Shown: positions 28,023-46,444 of the stretch, one piece after another
Layout: every line of letters starts with the position of its first letter
Position numbering within the stretch: the first letter of the stretch is position 1
Source of the DNA: Taeniopygia guttata
Taxonomy: Eukaryota; Chordata; Aves; Passeriformes; Estrildidae
Length of the DNA stretch: 64,000 nucleotides
Direction of reading: 5' to 3'
Assembly: GCF_048771995.1 (NCBI RefSeq)
Contig: NC_133024.1
Location: 40,819,501 to 40,883,500, forward strand
Translations under genes and position numbers: made by a program
The notes under the pieces: model-generated
Database searches by the model: none
What the model saw: the letters and a program-made list of their open reading frames with translations, nothing else
What the model was told of the DNA's origin: nothing

Positions 28023-30018
28023 ATATAAGAAAGTATCTGTCTGTCCACTCCACCCCAATAACTTTTTAATCTGTAAAAATTTGACAGCACATTCCATCTT
28101 CTAGAAACCCAGTCTTCTAACCTTGCCATAAATAGCCATTTATATTCACTCAATTGGCACTCGTTCCTCACCTGAATCCCCTCCCTATTACATGTATCCA
28201 TGTAAAATAGTATGTAAGTTAATCAATTTGTAGCTACTAGCCAAAAAATGCTAGCTTAACCCCTTATCAAAGACACATCACTTTTTGTTTTCACTGTTTT
28301 ACTCTAATATAGTCTCATGAAAATATTACAATTTAATGTCTAAAAGAAACTCTTTTTTCAGTAGTGCATACTACATTACTTTTAATTTATTTTTTCCTGT
28401 AAGTCTTAAGAAGTGAAAGTGAAAGCATTTTCAGTACACTTATAATTCCTCTTATTTCTCTTCTGTTCTTAAAAACCATAGTACTGTGCAGCACAATACA
28501 AAACTGGAAAGCTCAGCTTCTCTCAGGCTGCAGTTTTAGTACCATTTGGCAGCAGGATTAACCTAAGCAGCCCCCACTCCTGTCATGTAACCCTGTGTGT
28601 GCTACAACTGCTTGTGCCATTGTTGTTCACGGAGAGCTGATTTATGGCTTGTTCAGTTTGCACACAGGGGCTTGGGGTTTTTTGGTTTTGCTGTAAATCA
28701 CAAACCAGTTCCCCATAAGCTGCATTGGGAACTCAGGCAGGCACAGAGATCAGATTTCTGGTTTTGCTTACAGAATTGGGGCCTTATTTTGCATGTTGCA
28801 ACAGAAAGCTTAAATTCCTCTTTGTATGTGGGTTTGTGGAAGTTAGTGTGTTCCCCTGTGCTTATATACCATTTGCAAAGGTGATGTAGATACTTCGGGA
28901 AACTTCATCCTGTATCTGTAGCCTCTGAATGGATGATTTGACTTCTGAGATCTTTGGCCTTTTAAACTCTTTGAACTCTGTCAAGGCAATCATCCATTGT
29001 CTAGGTAAAGTTGGATGGAATAATATTTAGCATGATTTACAAATCACTTGTATCTGCCTGAATCTAGCAGCAGTCCTGGTAGAAAACCTCCAGTATAATC
29101 CTCAGGAAATTAAACAGCGCCACATTTGATTCTCTTTCAGTTGAAGGAATATTGACATTAAAAAAATCCCCAAGAACATGAATGGCAAGAGCTGGTTCAA
29201 CAAGAGCAAATTAAACACCTTGAGAAGGTTTTAAAATCTGCAGAGAGATAATGAGGAATAAATGAGGGAAATGAGATCTAAAGTAACTTTCTTACTCTGA
29301 CAGCTGGAAGTAACTTGGAGTCAAAGCAGACAACCTGCTGTTTAGAAAGACAACTCCTTTGGAAAAGCCCAGGAATGTGGGGCTCTGAATTGACACAATT
29401 TGAAGTCTTTTTATTTCCCTGATATATAAGTGGTCCTCTTTCCACCTGATTGTGGTTTATTTTAGTCAAGTCATCTCTGCTTTTCCATTCTTCACGTTTC
29501 TATCTACTGCTGAATGGTATGTTTGTTTTACCACCAGGAGAATAAAATGGTCTTCCTAGAAGTAGACAATAAAACTTTGAAAAGTGAGCAGATTCTCCAA
29601 CCTAAAAATATAATTGAACCAAGATCTTTCTGCAACTCATTCTGATTTATTTTTATCTTTCAAGTAAATATTAATGAGAGTTTCTGACTGTTTTAAAAGC
29701 CTCAACTTATTCAGTGTGGCTTTGATAAGTTCTTGAGACTACTTATGGCTTACGGGAGAATTTATCTGGGCACCAAATGTGAGAAAGCCCACAACTGATT
29801 TAGGTAAACCTAAACTTTTGTACTCGTGATCCTTTGCATAGGAGGATGTGAAAAAGAAAACTCTTGTCTGTGTGCAAAGGGAATGGAAACTTTTCAGACT
29901 GTGAATGTACTGACCTTCAGAAAGGGAGCAGCAGGATGGTTTTTTTTTTCCTTGAACATTTAGAGTTATCACAATGAGTCATGGATGCCCTAAATATCTA
30001 AATATTTGTCCCTTGTGC

Positions 30019-30044
30019 TTTTTTTTTTTTTTTTTTTTTTTTTT
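30019..30044. repeat. T26 homopolymer
   Basis: Uninterrupted run of T. No adjacent SINE or LINE body was recognised. Confidence 0.95.
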
Positions 30045-33000
30045 GCTATATGCCCAAATGCAATTTAAAAATTTGATTTAGAAAAAGAAAAAGTAATCAT
30101 TATTGCTGGTGTAGATGTAGGTGCCTTTGTCACTGAAACTATGGGAAAACCAGAAACTCTACAATAACATCTTTTCACTGTTAGAAAGATCAAGGTATTA
30201 CTTTATTCTGGCCAGGATGCGCAACAGAAATTATTTCATTGACACATGCCCAGGTTGTGCAGTGAATATCATACACATGGTTCGTTACCAGACTTCTCAC
30301 ATATTTATATATAAAAACTGCAAATAAATTCATGTTCATTGGTCTTAAATGACATAACTTTTAGTGTTGGATCTCCTGTTGGTTATTGATCCTTTGCCTT
30401 TGATGCTAATCTGGTTCTCATTCTTTGGTTCTCTTATCGATCTGTTCCCAGACCAAGTATCTCCGGCTACACCTGCAGGTAATGTTCCCTAATGTTCTCT
30501 TATCTCCTGTGCATCTTCTGGCTATTCACAATCTGTGGATGTTAAGCTCATCAGGCCTCTCCCGGTGAAGAGAGGTTTTGAAGAGAAACATCAATTCCTC
30601 TCCCCCTGGGCAAAGGTGAACAAACCTGTGACTAAAGTTAAATTGCTGTGTTTAGTCAAAACGAAGTGGGCAGTTGCACCCACATAGATTATCACAACAT
30701 AGTTTATCTGATCTCATGTTTACAGGATGTTAGAGCTACTCTGCTCTTGAGACTTGGCTTCATTTGTAAATTGAATAGATAACACAATTTTATCTACAGA
30801 TGGTATTTCTTGCCTCAAGTCGGCTTTTCCAAAATTATCTTTAATATGTATTTTTTATTTTTCTCATCATCATCTTCCCCTTATGTCCTGAAGGAGTTTA
30901 AAAAATTCCTTCTGAAGTTTTTTGTGGAACCCTAATCACCATGTTAGGTCAGTTTATAAGAGGAAACCTACTCCTTACTGCTGGAATGGAGGTTCATGCT
31001 TGCAGTGAAGCCAACACTATGGAGTTCAGAATAAGCAGATCATGTCTCATGAAGGCATTTGATACCTTTGGAAAGCTGAAAAATGTGGGCAGTAATAATT
31101 GGTTTTATTTTTTAAAACAGGTTTTACAGGGGGTTCTAGATATTTGGGAGAATGGATACAGAAGTCAGTAGCAATGGAAAAGCAAGTAACAATGTGTGTT
31201 TTCTCCATCTCTCCTCTTCATAGATGTTTAGAGGTGTATCACAGAGGCACCATTAAAGCCAGATGTTTAATGTTGTGGAAGGTGGTAAACTGGAGAATGA
31301 ATCAGAGAAGGATGACAGCATGGGGAGATTGACATTCAGCAGGACTTTGAGAGAAGACTTCTGGACTCACAGTTGCATCAGGTACTTCAAGGGCCAGCAT
31401 TGCTACTTGGTGTGATGATGCACTCATGCTGCGAGCTCACTGCCTTCCACCTCCAGAAATTTGCTCTCTCACCTTTGCTACTTCAATCAACACTGCCATG
31501 AGGTTTATTTGCACAAACCCTGCTAATGTGGCAGCAGCACTTTTATTAGTACTTTGACCTCTGCAGTTTCTTGTGGTTGAGGACAGCTTTATCTGAATGC
31601 TGCCTTCTTCTCTCCTCTCCACAGAGAAGAGTCTGCAAAGCCAAGGGTCTTGTTTTACCCATCCACTCACTGGTTTTCAGGTCAAGACTGTGATCTTGGA
31701 AGACTGCTGCAGTTGGTGAAAGGGCTGGAAAAAGAAACAGTCCTAGTGATAGGCCACAGCCTGAGAACCAAAGCCAAAGCCCGAATTTAGCTTGGGTAGG
31801 GCTTAAGCATCACTGCTGTCCTCTTACTCTGCCTCTGGCCCCAGGCTGAAGCCAGACACGCTAGTGATAATGCACTGTTCCTCAGGAATTTCAGTCCTAA
31901 GAAGAACCTTTTAGTTACATTCTTACTTTATGTCCTTTGGGTGAAGGACAGTCCATCATTGCAGCTAAGTGGGGAAGAGCCCTCTTAACTTTTTTTCTCT
32001 GGAAAGCGAATAAATTACTGGGAATGGGGGGTTGCTACTGTACTGAATGAGGCAAAGCAAGCAGAAAGTGCCTGACAACTCAGGGCAGCTGCACCTCTTT
32101 TTCTCCTATCATAAGCATTTTAGCCTGCTTTTTCTTTTATACTCCTACCTTCCTCCACTGCAACATGAGGGTGCCAAGGACAAAGGGAGAACCTGAAACT
32201 GCTCCTCTGGAGGCCTGGGAGGGGAGGAAATAGCAGTTGCTATTGCCAGATTAGCAGGAGGCCAAGGGTACAGAGGGGCAAGGGCAGATAGTGGCTGGGT
32301 GTGGAGTGGCATAAGGGAGGGAGGAGACTTAAGGAGAAGCACTGGGTTAACTTGTTTTGGGAGAATGTACAGTAAAATGTCAAGAATCTGTTATAATAGG
32401 TCAGTATAACTTAATCTGGGGAGTCCTGCTTGAGGTTCTGAAACTGGGGATAACCAGTCAAAGTAAATCTTTAAGCACTTGCAGTTAAAGCCACACATAA
32501 ATACAGAGCTCAGCTCCTTGTGTAGCACTGAACAGTTCCCGATGTCAAACAAAACCACACCTCAGTGCTCTTCACATACGGTGTTTGAAGAGCTGGCTCC
32601 ATTTTTGAACCTTCTCTTCCCGGTGTCAGCAGCTTCCTTAAAATAATATATCAGGGATCTGACAACTATTTTAAAGTTTAAAAGCAAGTTTTTAACTTTC
32701 TTTTTTCTCTGCAAGTGCTGCAAAGCAAACATTTTCTTGTCATTATATGATGATAGGTAGTGTTACAGTAGAAGCCGTGCTGTACTACATGTCACTGCCA
32801 CTGTTCAAATTTTACAGTACTGTTGTATATGATAAATGTCATCACATATAGCAGGAATTTTGAAAGAGTCTTGAAAAATATATGAATGAGTTTCTTGCGA
32901 ACTCATCTTACTGGAACTCTTGATACAGAGAATTACCCAAAGTGTCATAATGCTGTTACACTTCCTTGTTTTAACTCTTCAGTTCTCAGTTGTGTAAACA

Positions 33001-33460
33001 CCCTACTACCAATGTGTCATCACAAAACAGGGCTTTTTAAAATCTCTCATCTGCTGCTTGTTCATAGGAAATCCCAGACCATGACTGTGCTGGGACATTT
33101 TGAGCTCTTGGTCAGCGTTCTGGTAAGTACTGTGGAAGATTTTTAAGATTTCGATATGCAGCGATACCATCTTAAACCCCTTCAGTGGAAATTTATGGTC
33201 TTATTTGTCTTCCTCATTATCTTCCCCAGTGCTTTCAAGTGACCAAAGTCTTTCACCGGTCACGTTGCAGGGGGCAGAGATGCCTACATTAGGAACCGCG
33301 GCCGAGCAATGTGATGGAGGCCGGTGTCGGGGAGCAGGGGTGGAACCGCGGGGTTTGCGGGAGCAGTGCTGCCGTGCGGCCCCGGCGGGCGCGCTGTCCC
33401 GCACGGAGGCTCCGCGGGCCCCTCCGGCCGCTCCCCTTCCTGGCTGCCTGCCAGCGGCCT

Positions 33461-33518
33461 GGAAATCCCCGCACGCTCGGGTTTCCCCGGCCCGGGGAAG
33501 GGGGCGGAGGAAAGTCCC
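33461..33518 (-). promoter_or_regulatory. BIRC2: Two perfect NF-kappaB sites
   Basis: Read on the minus strand, 33461-33470 is GGGGATTTCC and 33509-33518 is GGGACTTTCC, the latter being the classical immunoglobulin-kappa/HIV kappaB decamer. Both fit GGGRNWYYCC exactly and lie about 270 and 220 bp upstream of the inferred start of transcription. cIAP genes are well-known NF-kappaB targets, and the chicken ITA gene is known to be induced by the v-Rel oncoprotein, so a feedback role is likely. Binding itself is not shown by sequence. Confidence 0.75.
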
Positions 33519-33649
33519 GGCTGCTGACGGCAGCGCCGCCTCCCCCGGCCGAGGGCGCCCGCGGGCCCGGGGCTGGGCCGGGGCTGGCCGGCGCCATCAG
33601 GCGGGGCCCGCGGCCGGGCTAAGCCCGAAGCTGCCGGGCCGGCCTGGCC

Positions 33650-33659
33650 GGAGTTTTCC
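33650..33659 (+). promoter_or_regulatory. BIRC2: c-Rel-type kappaB-like site
   Basis: GGAGTTTTCC deviates from the strict kappaB decamer at position 3 but fits the looser Rel consensus. It lies about 50 bp upstream of the TATA-like element and next to Sp1-type GC boxes. Confidence 0.45.
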
Positions 33660-33665
33660 GGGCGC

Positions 33666-33711
33666 GGGGCGGGCTCCTCTCTCCCCGCCCCCTGCCACGC
33701 ACCGCATATAG
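33666..33711 (+). promoter_or_regulatory. BIRC2: BIRC2 core promoter: GC boxes and TATA-like box
   Basis: GC boxes GGGGCGGG (33666-33673) and CCCCGCCCCC (33683-33692) are followed by CATATAGG (33705-33712), placed suitably for initiation near 33735-33740. Exon 1 then ends at a strong GTGAGT donor at 33755. A TATA-like box within a CpG island is unusual for a housekeeping gene but fits an inducible one. Confidence 0.6.
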
Positions 33712-33734
33712 GCTGGGCCTTGTTGGGGCCCGCT

Positions 33735-33754
33735 GCGGGGTTCCGCTTGAGGCC
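33735..33754 (+). other. BIRC2: BIRC2 non-coding exon 1 (approximate 5' end)
   Basis: The 3' boundary is set by GCC|GTGAGT, with the donor at 33755-33760. The 5' end is estimated at 25-30 bp below the TATA-like box and could be off by tens of bases. No ATG lies between the TATA-like box and the donor, so the exon is purely 5'UTR. Confidence 0.6.
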
Positions 33755-33994
33755 GTGAGTACGGGGCGCAGGGGGGGTGGGGTGGGTAGGGCTGGGCCGC
33801 GGGCCTGCGGGATGGGCGCGGCCGTGGGGAGTAGGGGGTGCTTGTGCCCTGGGCCTGTGCCCGGTCTGGCTGAAGGAGCTGTGGGTCCCGGCTGTGCCGC
33901 GGCGCTGGATGCAGCGCGGCTTCTCCGCTGGAGCCCGCTCGGGGAGCAGGGCTGCCCCGCGGCCGCAGGGAGCGCGGAGCGAGGCCCGGCGGAC

Positions 33995-34114
33995 GGGGAC
34001 GTGCGGCTGTCGCTGCCCGGGGACGTGCGGCTGTCGCTGCCCGGGGACGTGCGGCTGTCGCTGCCCGGGGACGTGCGGCTGTCGCTGCCCGGGGACGTGC
34101 GGCTGTCGCTGCCC
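33995..34114 (+). repeat. 24-bp minisatellite, five perfect copies
   Basis: The unit begins GGGGACGTGCGGCTG and repeats exactly five times without a mismatch, with a partial sixth (GGGGA) following. It sits in BIRC2 intron 1 within the CpG island. The unit is a multiple of three, so frames on both strands read through it and give apparent repeat peptides. I regard these as non-coding. Confidence 0.97.
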
Positions 34115-34682
34115 GGGGAGCGCCCCGCCGTGCGGGCGCTGCTGCTCACGAGCTGGGGCCTTAGCGCAGGGGGCTGTTTCTGCAGTGCTGTGTCATCATA
34201 ACCGAGGCGTTCCTGGAAAAACTGTCTGGAAACCGATCGACCAGACTACTAAATACCTAACTTTATATGTATTCATAGCTACATATATAAAAACCCTTTG
34301 AACTTTGTGTTTGCCTTTACTTGAATTTTTAAGGAAGTTCAGTTTTGCCGATGTCCTTGCTGCAAATATAATTGGATATACCTAAATAAGAAAATCCAGT
34401 ACTCTTTATGTCAGTATTATAAAACTGTGTCTTCATTGTTTGGGAATCTGCAAGCTTAAACCAATTTAAATGTATGCATCTTCTTTAGTACAGGATTTTA
34501 CCTTTAGTTATACAGCTTGTGATTAAGTAGCCTGATTAATCCATCTGCCAAAAAATTCTGCTCGTAGGTTAAACAATTTTTCATATGCGTCAATAACGGG
34601 AATGGACTGTGTGAAATCACTCCATATCACAGTATGTGAAGTTGACTCCCTGAAACTTTCTAGCTGACATTAGACAGGCAGA

Positions 34683-35076
34683 AGAACTTGGGGCTGTTCA
34701 GCCTGGAGAAGAGAAGGTTGCATGGAGACCCCTTAGCAACCTGCCAGGGTCTGAAGGAGGTCTGCCGGGAAGCCAGAGAGGCTTCCTCTTTGTCAGGAAC
34801 TGTAGTGACAGGATATGCAGTAATGGGTACAAACTGAAAGAGAGCAAGCTGATGTTAGATATTAGGAAGGAATTCTTTACTGCGAGAATGGTGAGACACT
34901 GGAATAGGTTGCCCAGAGAGGTTGTGAACATCTCAATAGTGGCAATTGGGATGTCTACAAAAAAAGCCAGGTTGGATGTGGCTGCTCCTACTAGAAGATG
35001 TCTCTGCCCATGGCAAGGAGGTTGGGACTAGATGATCTTTAGGGTCTCTCCTAGCCCTTAACATTCTATAATTGTG
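34683..35076 (+). mobile_element. CR1 LINE 3' end in BIRC2 intron 1
   Basis: It runs from a 'gaagaacttggggctgttca' start through 'gcaacctgccagggtctgaa', 'gttagatattaggaaggaat', 'ggaataggttgcccagagag', 'gcccatggcaaggaggttgg' and 'gactagatgatctttagggt', and ends in the tail 'cattctataattg'. It is 5'-truncated, in the same orientation as the gene, and stops about 86 bp before the next splice acceptor. Confidence 0.93.
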
Positions 35077-35162
35077 GAAAGCTTGTGCTGTTCCAATTTG
35101 TGTAATTGCTGTTTGCATAGACATTGCATGCACCTCATCTTGTGTATTTTTCTTCCTTACAG

Positions 35163-35269
35163 GTTTTGTTCTGCCGCAAAAGATACTTAAAATTTCTCCT
35201 TGAGGACAGTCAGTACCAATATGGAGGCGTAGGCACCTTTAGAAGGGACTTCAGTCTTACCTCCGGGAG
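35163..35269 (+). other. BIRC2: Probable BIRC2 5'UTR exon 2
   Basis: A good acceptor (pyrimidine tract then CTTACAG) ends at 35162. The proposed donor is GGAG|GTAGTT at 35270, of moderate quality. The exon holds a three-codon upstream ORF (ATG at 35221, stop at 35230-35232). Joined to the acceptor at 36340, the reading frame of the BIRC2 start region has an upstream stop and no additional ATG. An AATAAA at 35285-35290 just downstream leaves open that this is the end of a short non-coding transcript. Confidence 0.45.
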
Positions 35270-36385
35270 GTAGTTCTGTGCAGAAATAAAGAAACTAAGG
35301 CATCAAATACTTTTTTTTTAATCTGAGAGTTGTGTTTTCTTCTGTATGCCATAACCATGGCATACAGGAAAAACTTAATTCAACAGTATAAAGCATCTGA
35401 ATGTCTCAACACAAGGCAATTAATTTATGTTAAATTTGTTAACTCTGTACTTGTAACTAAGGCACCAAGTTAAAACTGAAGTGCTCTGTTAATTCGGTGC
35501 TGACTTGTAGACAAACCTATCCCAGGTTTGTTAATAAAGAGAGTTCATCCTTGTCTGAGACAGTGTATAGGATTTGTTTCTCTAATAGCTGAATACTCTA
35601 TACATGTGAAGTTGAGTGTAAACCAGCTTCTTTAGTCTTAACAACTTATTACAACAATATGCAGAACTTGAGAGGTGTTTTTTTTTGGAGTTCAGTAGTG
35701 GCAAATATACTAAGATTAGTTTAGTACCATCATTCAGGGCCTCTATTATTTATGTGCCCTTTGAACTTGATAAAGTCTTCTTTTCAGCCTCCTAGTGAGG
35801 TTTTACAAACTAAAATCTTTGTGTGTGTATAAGCTACATATTTATCAGCTGTTTAGGGTGAAATCTTGTCCTTAAATCATCTGACATATGTTTTGGATAA
35901 AAACAGTATTGTTTTAATTGCCCCCCAGTTTAGTTTCTCTATTGACAAAAGATTTTGATAAACCCATTTGTGGTTTTTCCTCTTTTGATCTGACCTCCAC
36001 TAGCCTGACAAATTGTTACTGCTCTCCCAGATATACAGAACAAGTAAAGCATGTGATGCTTATGTGATTTAATGGAAATTGCTTTTCAACATGCTTTCTT
36101 TAATTGTTAAAATGGGATGGGGAAACTTTTGAGCTGAAAGAATTTGCTAAACTAAGGTACAAGAACTTGCCAAATGTTTATAGGCTGTTAAATCATGAGG
36201 TCAGTCCTATTCATATGCACATTTGACGTTACACTTTAAAAGTATTTATTGCTTTCATACAGACAGGGGTTGTTCCAAATTGCCTTTAATGCACACAACT
36301 ACCTCCCAGAGGAAGACTTGTCCCATTTTTCCCAAAACAGTCCATTTTGAACACAGTGGAAGATAGCCCTTTCTTGACTAGCATC

Positions 36386-43144
<6,759 letters not shown>

Positions 43145-43705
43145 AGAGGGAGATTTGCAAAATGTCTTTGTTCTGCCATACTCCACTGCTGAAGCTTAAC
43201 ACAGCAGTATCTTAAGAATGGAAAACTGTGGTACAGAAAGCTAACAAAAGTTTTGTGAGAGTAAGATGTATCCTCATTATGATGTGTGAATGATTATGTA
43301 TAGAAGGCCTTCGGTGCCAAAGATTCTCTGTTCATAAAAATAACTCAGTATTAGGGTGAGGTTTTTGTGGCGTTCTTTCTGAGTAGGGAAAGTAGTTTCA
43401 CTAGTGTCACTTTTATTCAAAGAAGTTTTTTGTTAAGTTCCGTAAATGGAGCTTGGCATAACTCTTCTTTTGAGTTTCCTCCATGTGGATGTGAGGAAAT
43501 ATACTAAAATTGCTGTTATTAATAGTTAATGTTAATTAACTTCAGCTACTTCTGGTTTAGCTTTCTTCTCGACTTAAGGAGAAAAGAGGCTAACTGTTGC
43601 AGGAACAGCAGGACTTCTAAAGTTTTTTCATGTCTTTACTTGTGTAATGTATATTACTAACAGTTTTTATGAAGATTGAATTAAAATATTTCTACTTCTC
43701 AAACT
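43145..43705 (+). other. BIRC2: BIRC2 3'UTR
   Basis: Starts after the stop and runs through AT-rich sequence to a poly(A) signal at 43680-43685. The end is set about 20 bp past the signal. There may be longer forms. Confidence 0.65.
43680..43685 (+). terminator. BIRC2: BIRC2 poly(A) signal ATTAAA
   Basis: ATTAAA, the commonest variant hexamer, followed by a T/G-rich downstream element from 43700. It lies about 540 bp after the stop codon. Confidence 0.6.
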
Positions 43706-46444
43706 TGTTTACTCTGTTGCCATTTTTGACTTTTCTCTGTAGCCTGCAGTGACTAGAATGCTGTCTTTTCCTGACAAAAGTTTGGGGTTGTTTGCCTGCA
43801 ATGGTACAGTAAAACTTCATTCCATTTGTCTTCATTTTTGAACAGGGAAGTGAACTTCTCTGCTGTTTGGTGATTTCTTTATTTAAAAACAAACAGTAGC
43901 CCCCCAAAACCCCAACAGCATCTGGTACTTCCTTCTGAATTGATTTTTCAAATGACAGAAATCCTGGTCCTTGTGACCTTAAAGATGAGACAGAGGGTAG
44001 CCATACCGTCTGTGCTAGGGATTAAATGTAAAAGCTACTTTTCTGTGTTTGGAACTTTATAGGGATTGTGCAGTTAAATAACAGGATCTCCCAGGCACCT
44101 CTGAAGTCTTGGATTTTGTTTTTGTAAGCTGATATTTTGGGAGCTCCTATTCCCTTACTGGTTGACTCAATATACGAGCAGGCAGACTTTTTAAGCAGTG
44201 CATTTTTCTTTAGAACTGTGTGGGGTGAGAGTTTTTCAGACACTGCAATTAACTACATATAAATCAGATGAGAGGATATTCAGGGCTTTAAAAAGTGTTC
44301 AGTGTCATTTGTGATGCCTGTGTGTATGTCCCTCAGGTCCTGCAACACCAGTCAGCCCATCACCGAATGTTTTGAGTATCCCTTCAAAGAGCAGCTTCAA
44401 ACAGCACCAGCTCTCTGCACTAGGCACCTGAATTGCTTTGAGAAGTGGAAGAACTTGATCTAGAAACTAGTGGGTAAAACTGTGACCTAGTTTTGGCAGG
44501 AAGGCTGATGTAGGTTATGACTCTGCTACACCTCGCTATAATGACTGGATGCCCTGATTAATAATGTGAGCATGTGAGCACTTACGCTCTCCTTATGACT
44601 ACTCCAAGAAAGCTCTAGTCAGGCTTGTCTGCAGGACATTGCAAACACCCCTGGCAAAAGGTTTAACCATGGGTAACAGTCTGGTGTTTCACTGGGAGAG
44701 GGTCAAGTGACTTCTGTCACTTGTGAACCAGCTGACCATGCTCATACTTCATTCTGCATTAACTTCCTTCTTTGAAAGCATTTTCCAGAGCTCTGACAGG
44801 GTTAAACAATAAACAGGCCTCTACCCCAGCACCCTGTGCTGTTCTGCTGACTGAGCAGCTCAACTTCTTGGACATCAGTGTTTCAGCCCCATGGCTTGTC
44901 ATGAGGTGACAGTGTGTTTGCAAGGCTCTTAGAGGGTGTGGAGGATGTGAACTTCAAGATTGTTGGAATTTAGTGGTCAGTCTTGCTGTGGGATGCAGAT
45001 AGAAGGGGTATTGCATACATCCTGTGTCTGGAGCACAGCAGTATTCCCAGCTGGAGCACAACATTTTTGGAAATAACACTGCAGCTGTGAGAACCACCAA
45101 TTGGGTCTTCAGTGCTGTCTAGAAAATTTTACTTTCTCCACACATCCATTCTCATTCCCTCTGCTTCCATATCACAGCTAAATTCTTAACCTCTTGAGTT
45201 CTCTAGGCAATTTCCAGTCTCTGATGCCCTTCCAGTTAGCTTTTGGTAATAATGTCACATTGTTGCTTACATCTTTTTCAACAAAACATATTAAGAATGC
45301 TATGTGATGTTTCAGGGCAAAAACAGGGTGGCATGAGTACTTAAGAGCTCTGAACAAAGAAGAAAGGTTTGAAATATTTACAAAAGCATACTGTTAAAAT
45401 TACTGTTCAAGTCACAGCAGCATGATCTTGCTAAATCTAACAGTATGGATGTTTTGTTTTTTTTTTTTAATAAAAACAAGTATAGCACTGCAGCATTTCC
45501 AGACTGCTTTGAAGCCTTTGATGCAGAGCCCCATCAAACACCAAACCAATTATGCTGGAAGTGCTACAATTTGGTACTGGAATACAGGCTAAAGGAGAGC
45601 TGCATAAAAAGGAAAGACCCATGGGTTGAAGGCAGAATGCTGCAGCCCTGAGCTGTGACTGTAAGGTTGATCTTGATGTGTTTGAAGGGCAAAAGTAACA
45701 TTTATGAAAGCCAACCTAAGCTGCCCATGTTCTGTAGTCAGTGACTGACTCCCCCAGCCTGTACTGTTAAATAAAAACACTTTACCATGAAGCACAAACC
45801 CATGAATATGAAGGGTAAAATGTTTGCATAGGGGCTGTGTGAAAGAGCTGCAATAATGAATCGAATGCTGGTAAAGGGCTTAAAACGTGACCCTGCAAAT
45901 GCAGTTCCTTGATGTGCCAGCAAAGGATCTGCCTCCTAAGGCAGTCGGAATTGGGAACTGCCTTGCTCGGCCACCAGCGCTCAGAGAAAACACACATAGA
46001 GCGGACAGACTAGAAACAATTGAATCATCCTTACAAGTATTAGTAAACTCAGTTAATGAAGGGCTGAATGACCATAGCATCAGCTCCCTTTATAAACAAG
46101 TAACCAAGCCGGGGTTTCACTTCCTGTTGGAAAGGAAAAATAAGGTAAAATTCAACTGCACTGCCTTTGTCTAGATTTCAAACAACTAGAAAGGAGGTCT
46201 GGTTTTATTTTTGCACCGACACTTCTAGAGTCTTAAGCACATACTTTTGCTTTACTGTAGTAATTATATTACAGAATAAATTAGAAATTATTCAACTAGG
46301 CAAAAATGAACTAGGTCTGGTATTCTGGCATTTAAAAGTATATATATATAGGGAATACTTCTTATCAAATGTTATGACTGTGGAAAGGACTAAGGGAATT
46401 ACAAAAGCAGATAATGTATTAAAAATTCAATTGAAATTAATGTA
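43706..46444. other. Intergenic gap between convergent BIRC2 and TMEM123
   Basis: About 2.7 kb lies between the two 3' ends. It contains some exon-like open frames: 44337-44431 (after a CCCTCAG acceptor-like site), 45445-45651, and the better pair at 45905-46144 and 46275-46445. No known protein was recognised. No CR1 or LTR element was seen. Confidence 0.5.

Larger units (their letters stand above)
23477..33284. other. Intergenic upstream of BIRC2, no gene supported
   Basis: Almost 10 kb between the CR1 copy and the BIRC2 CpG island. The segment 23.6-25.0 kb is open over 80-152 codons in several frames on both strands, but nothing is recognisable. Long A/T homopolymers occur at 25105-25147, 27947-28022 and 30019-30044. 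A perfect palindrome lies at 26130-26150. A kappaB-like nonamer GGAAATCCC lies at 33067-33075, outside the CpG island. Confidence 0.5.
33285..34170. promoter_or_regulatory. BIRC2: CpG island at the BIRC2 promoter
   Basis: The composition jumps from AT-rich to strongly GC-rich with dense CpG for nearly 900 bp, covering the proximal promoter, exon 1 and the start of intron 1. Open frames of 100-176 codons on both strands here come from lack of stop codons in GC-rich DNA and from the 24-bp repeat, not from coding function. Confidence 0.88.

Noticed and set aside
27947-30044. T-rich tracts as tails of inserted elements
   Set aside because: No SINE or LINE body or target-site duplication is visible next to either tract, so they are listed as simple sequence only.
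33619-34301. Frames of 148-176 codons with an eight-residue repeat on both strands
   Set aside because: They come from the 24-bp minisatellite, whose unit is a multiple of three, in a CpG island; they overlap the BIRC2 exon 1 donor and have no conserved motif.
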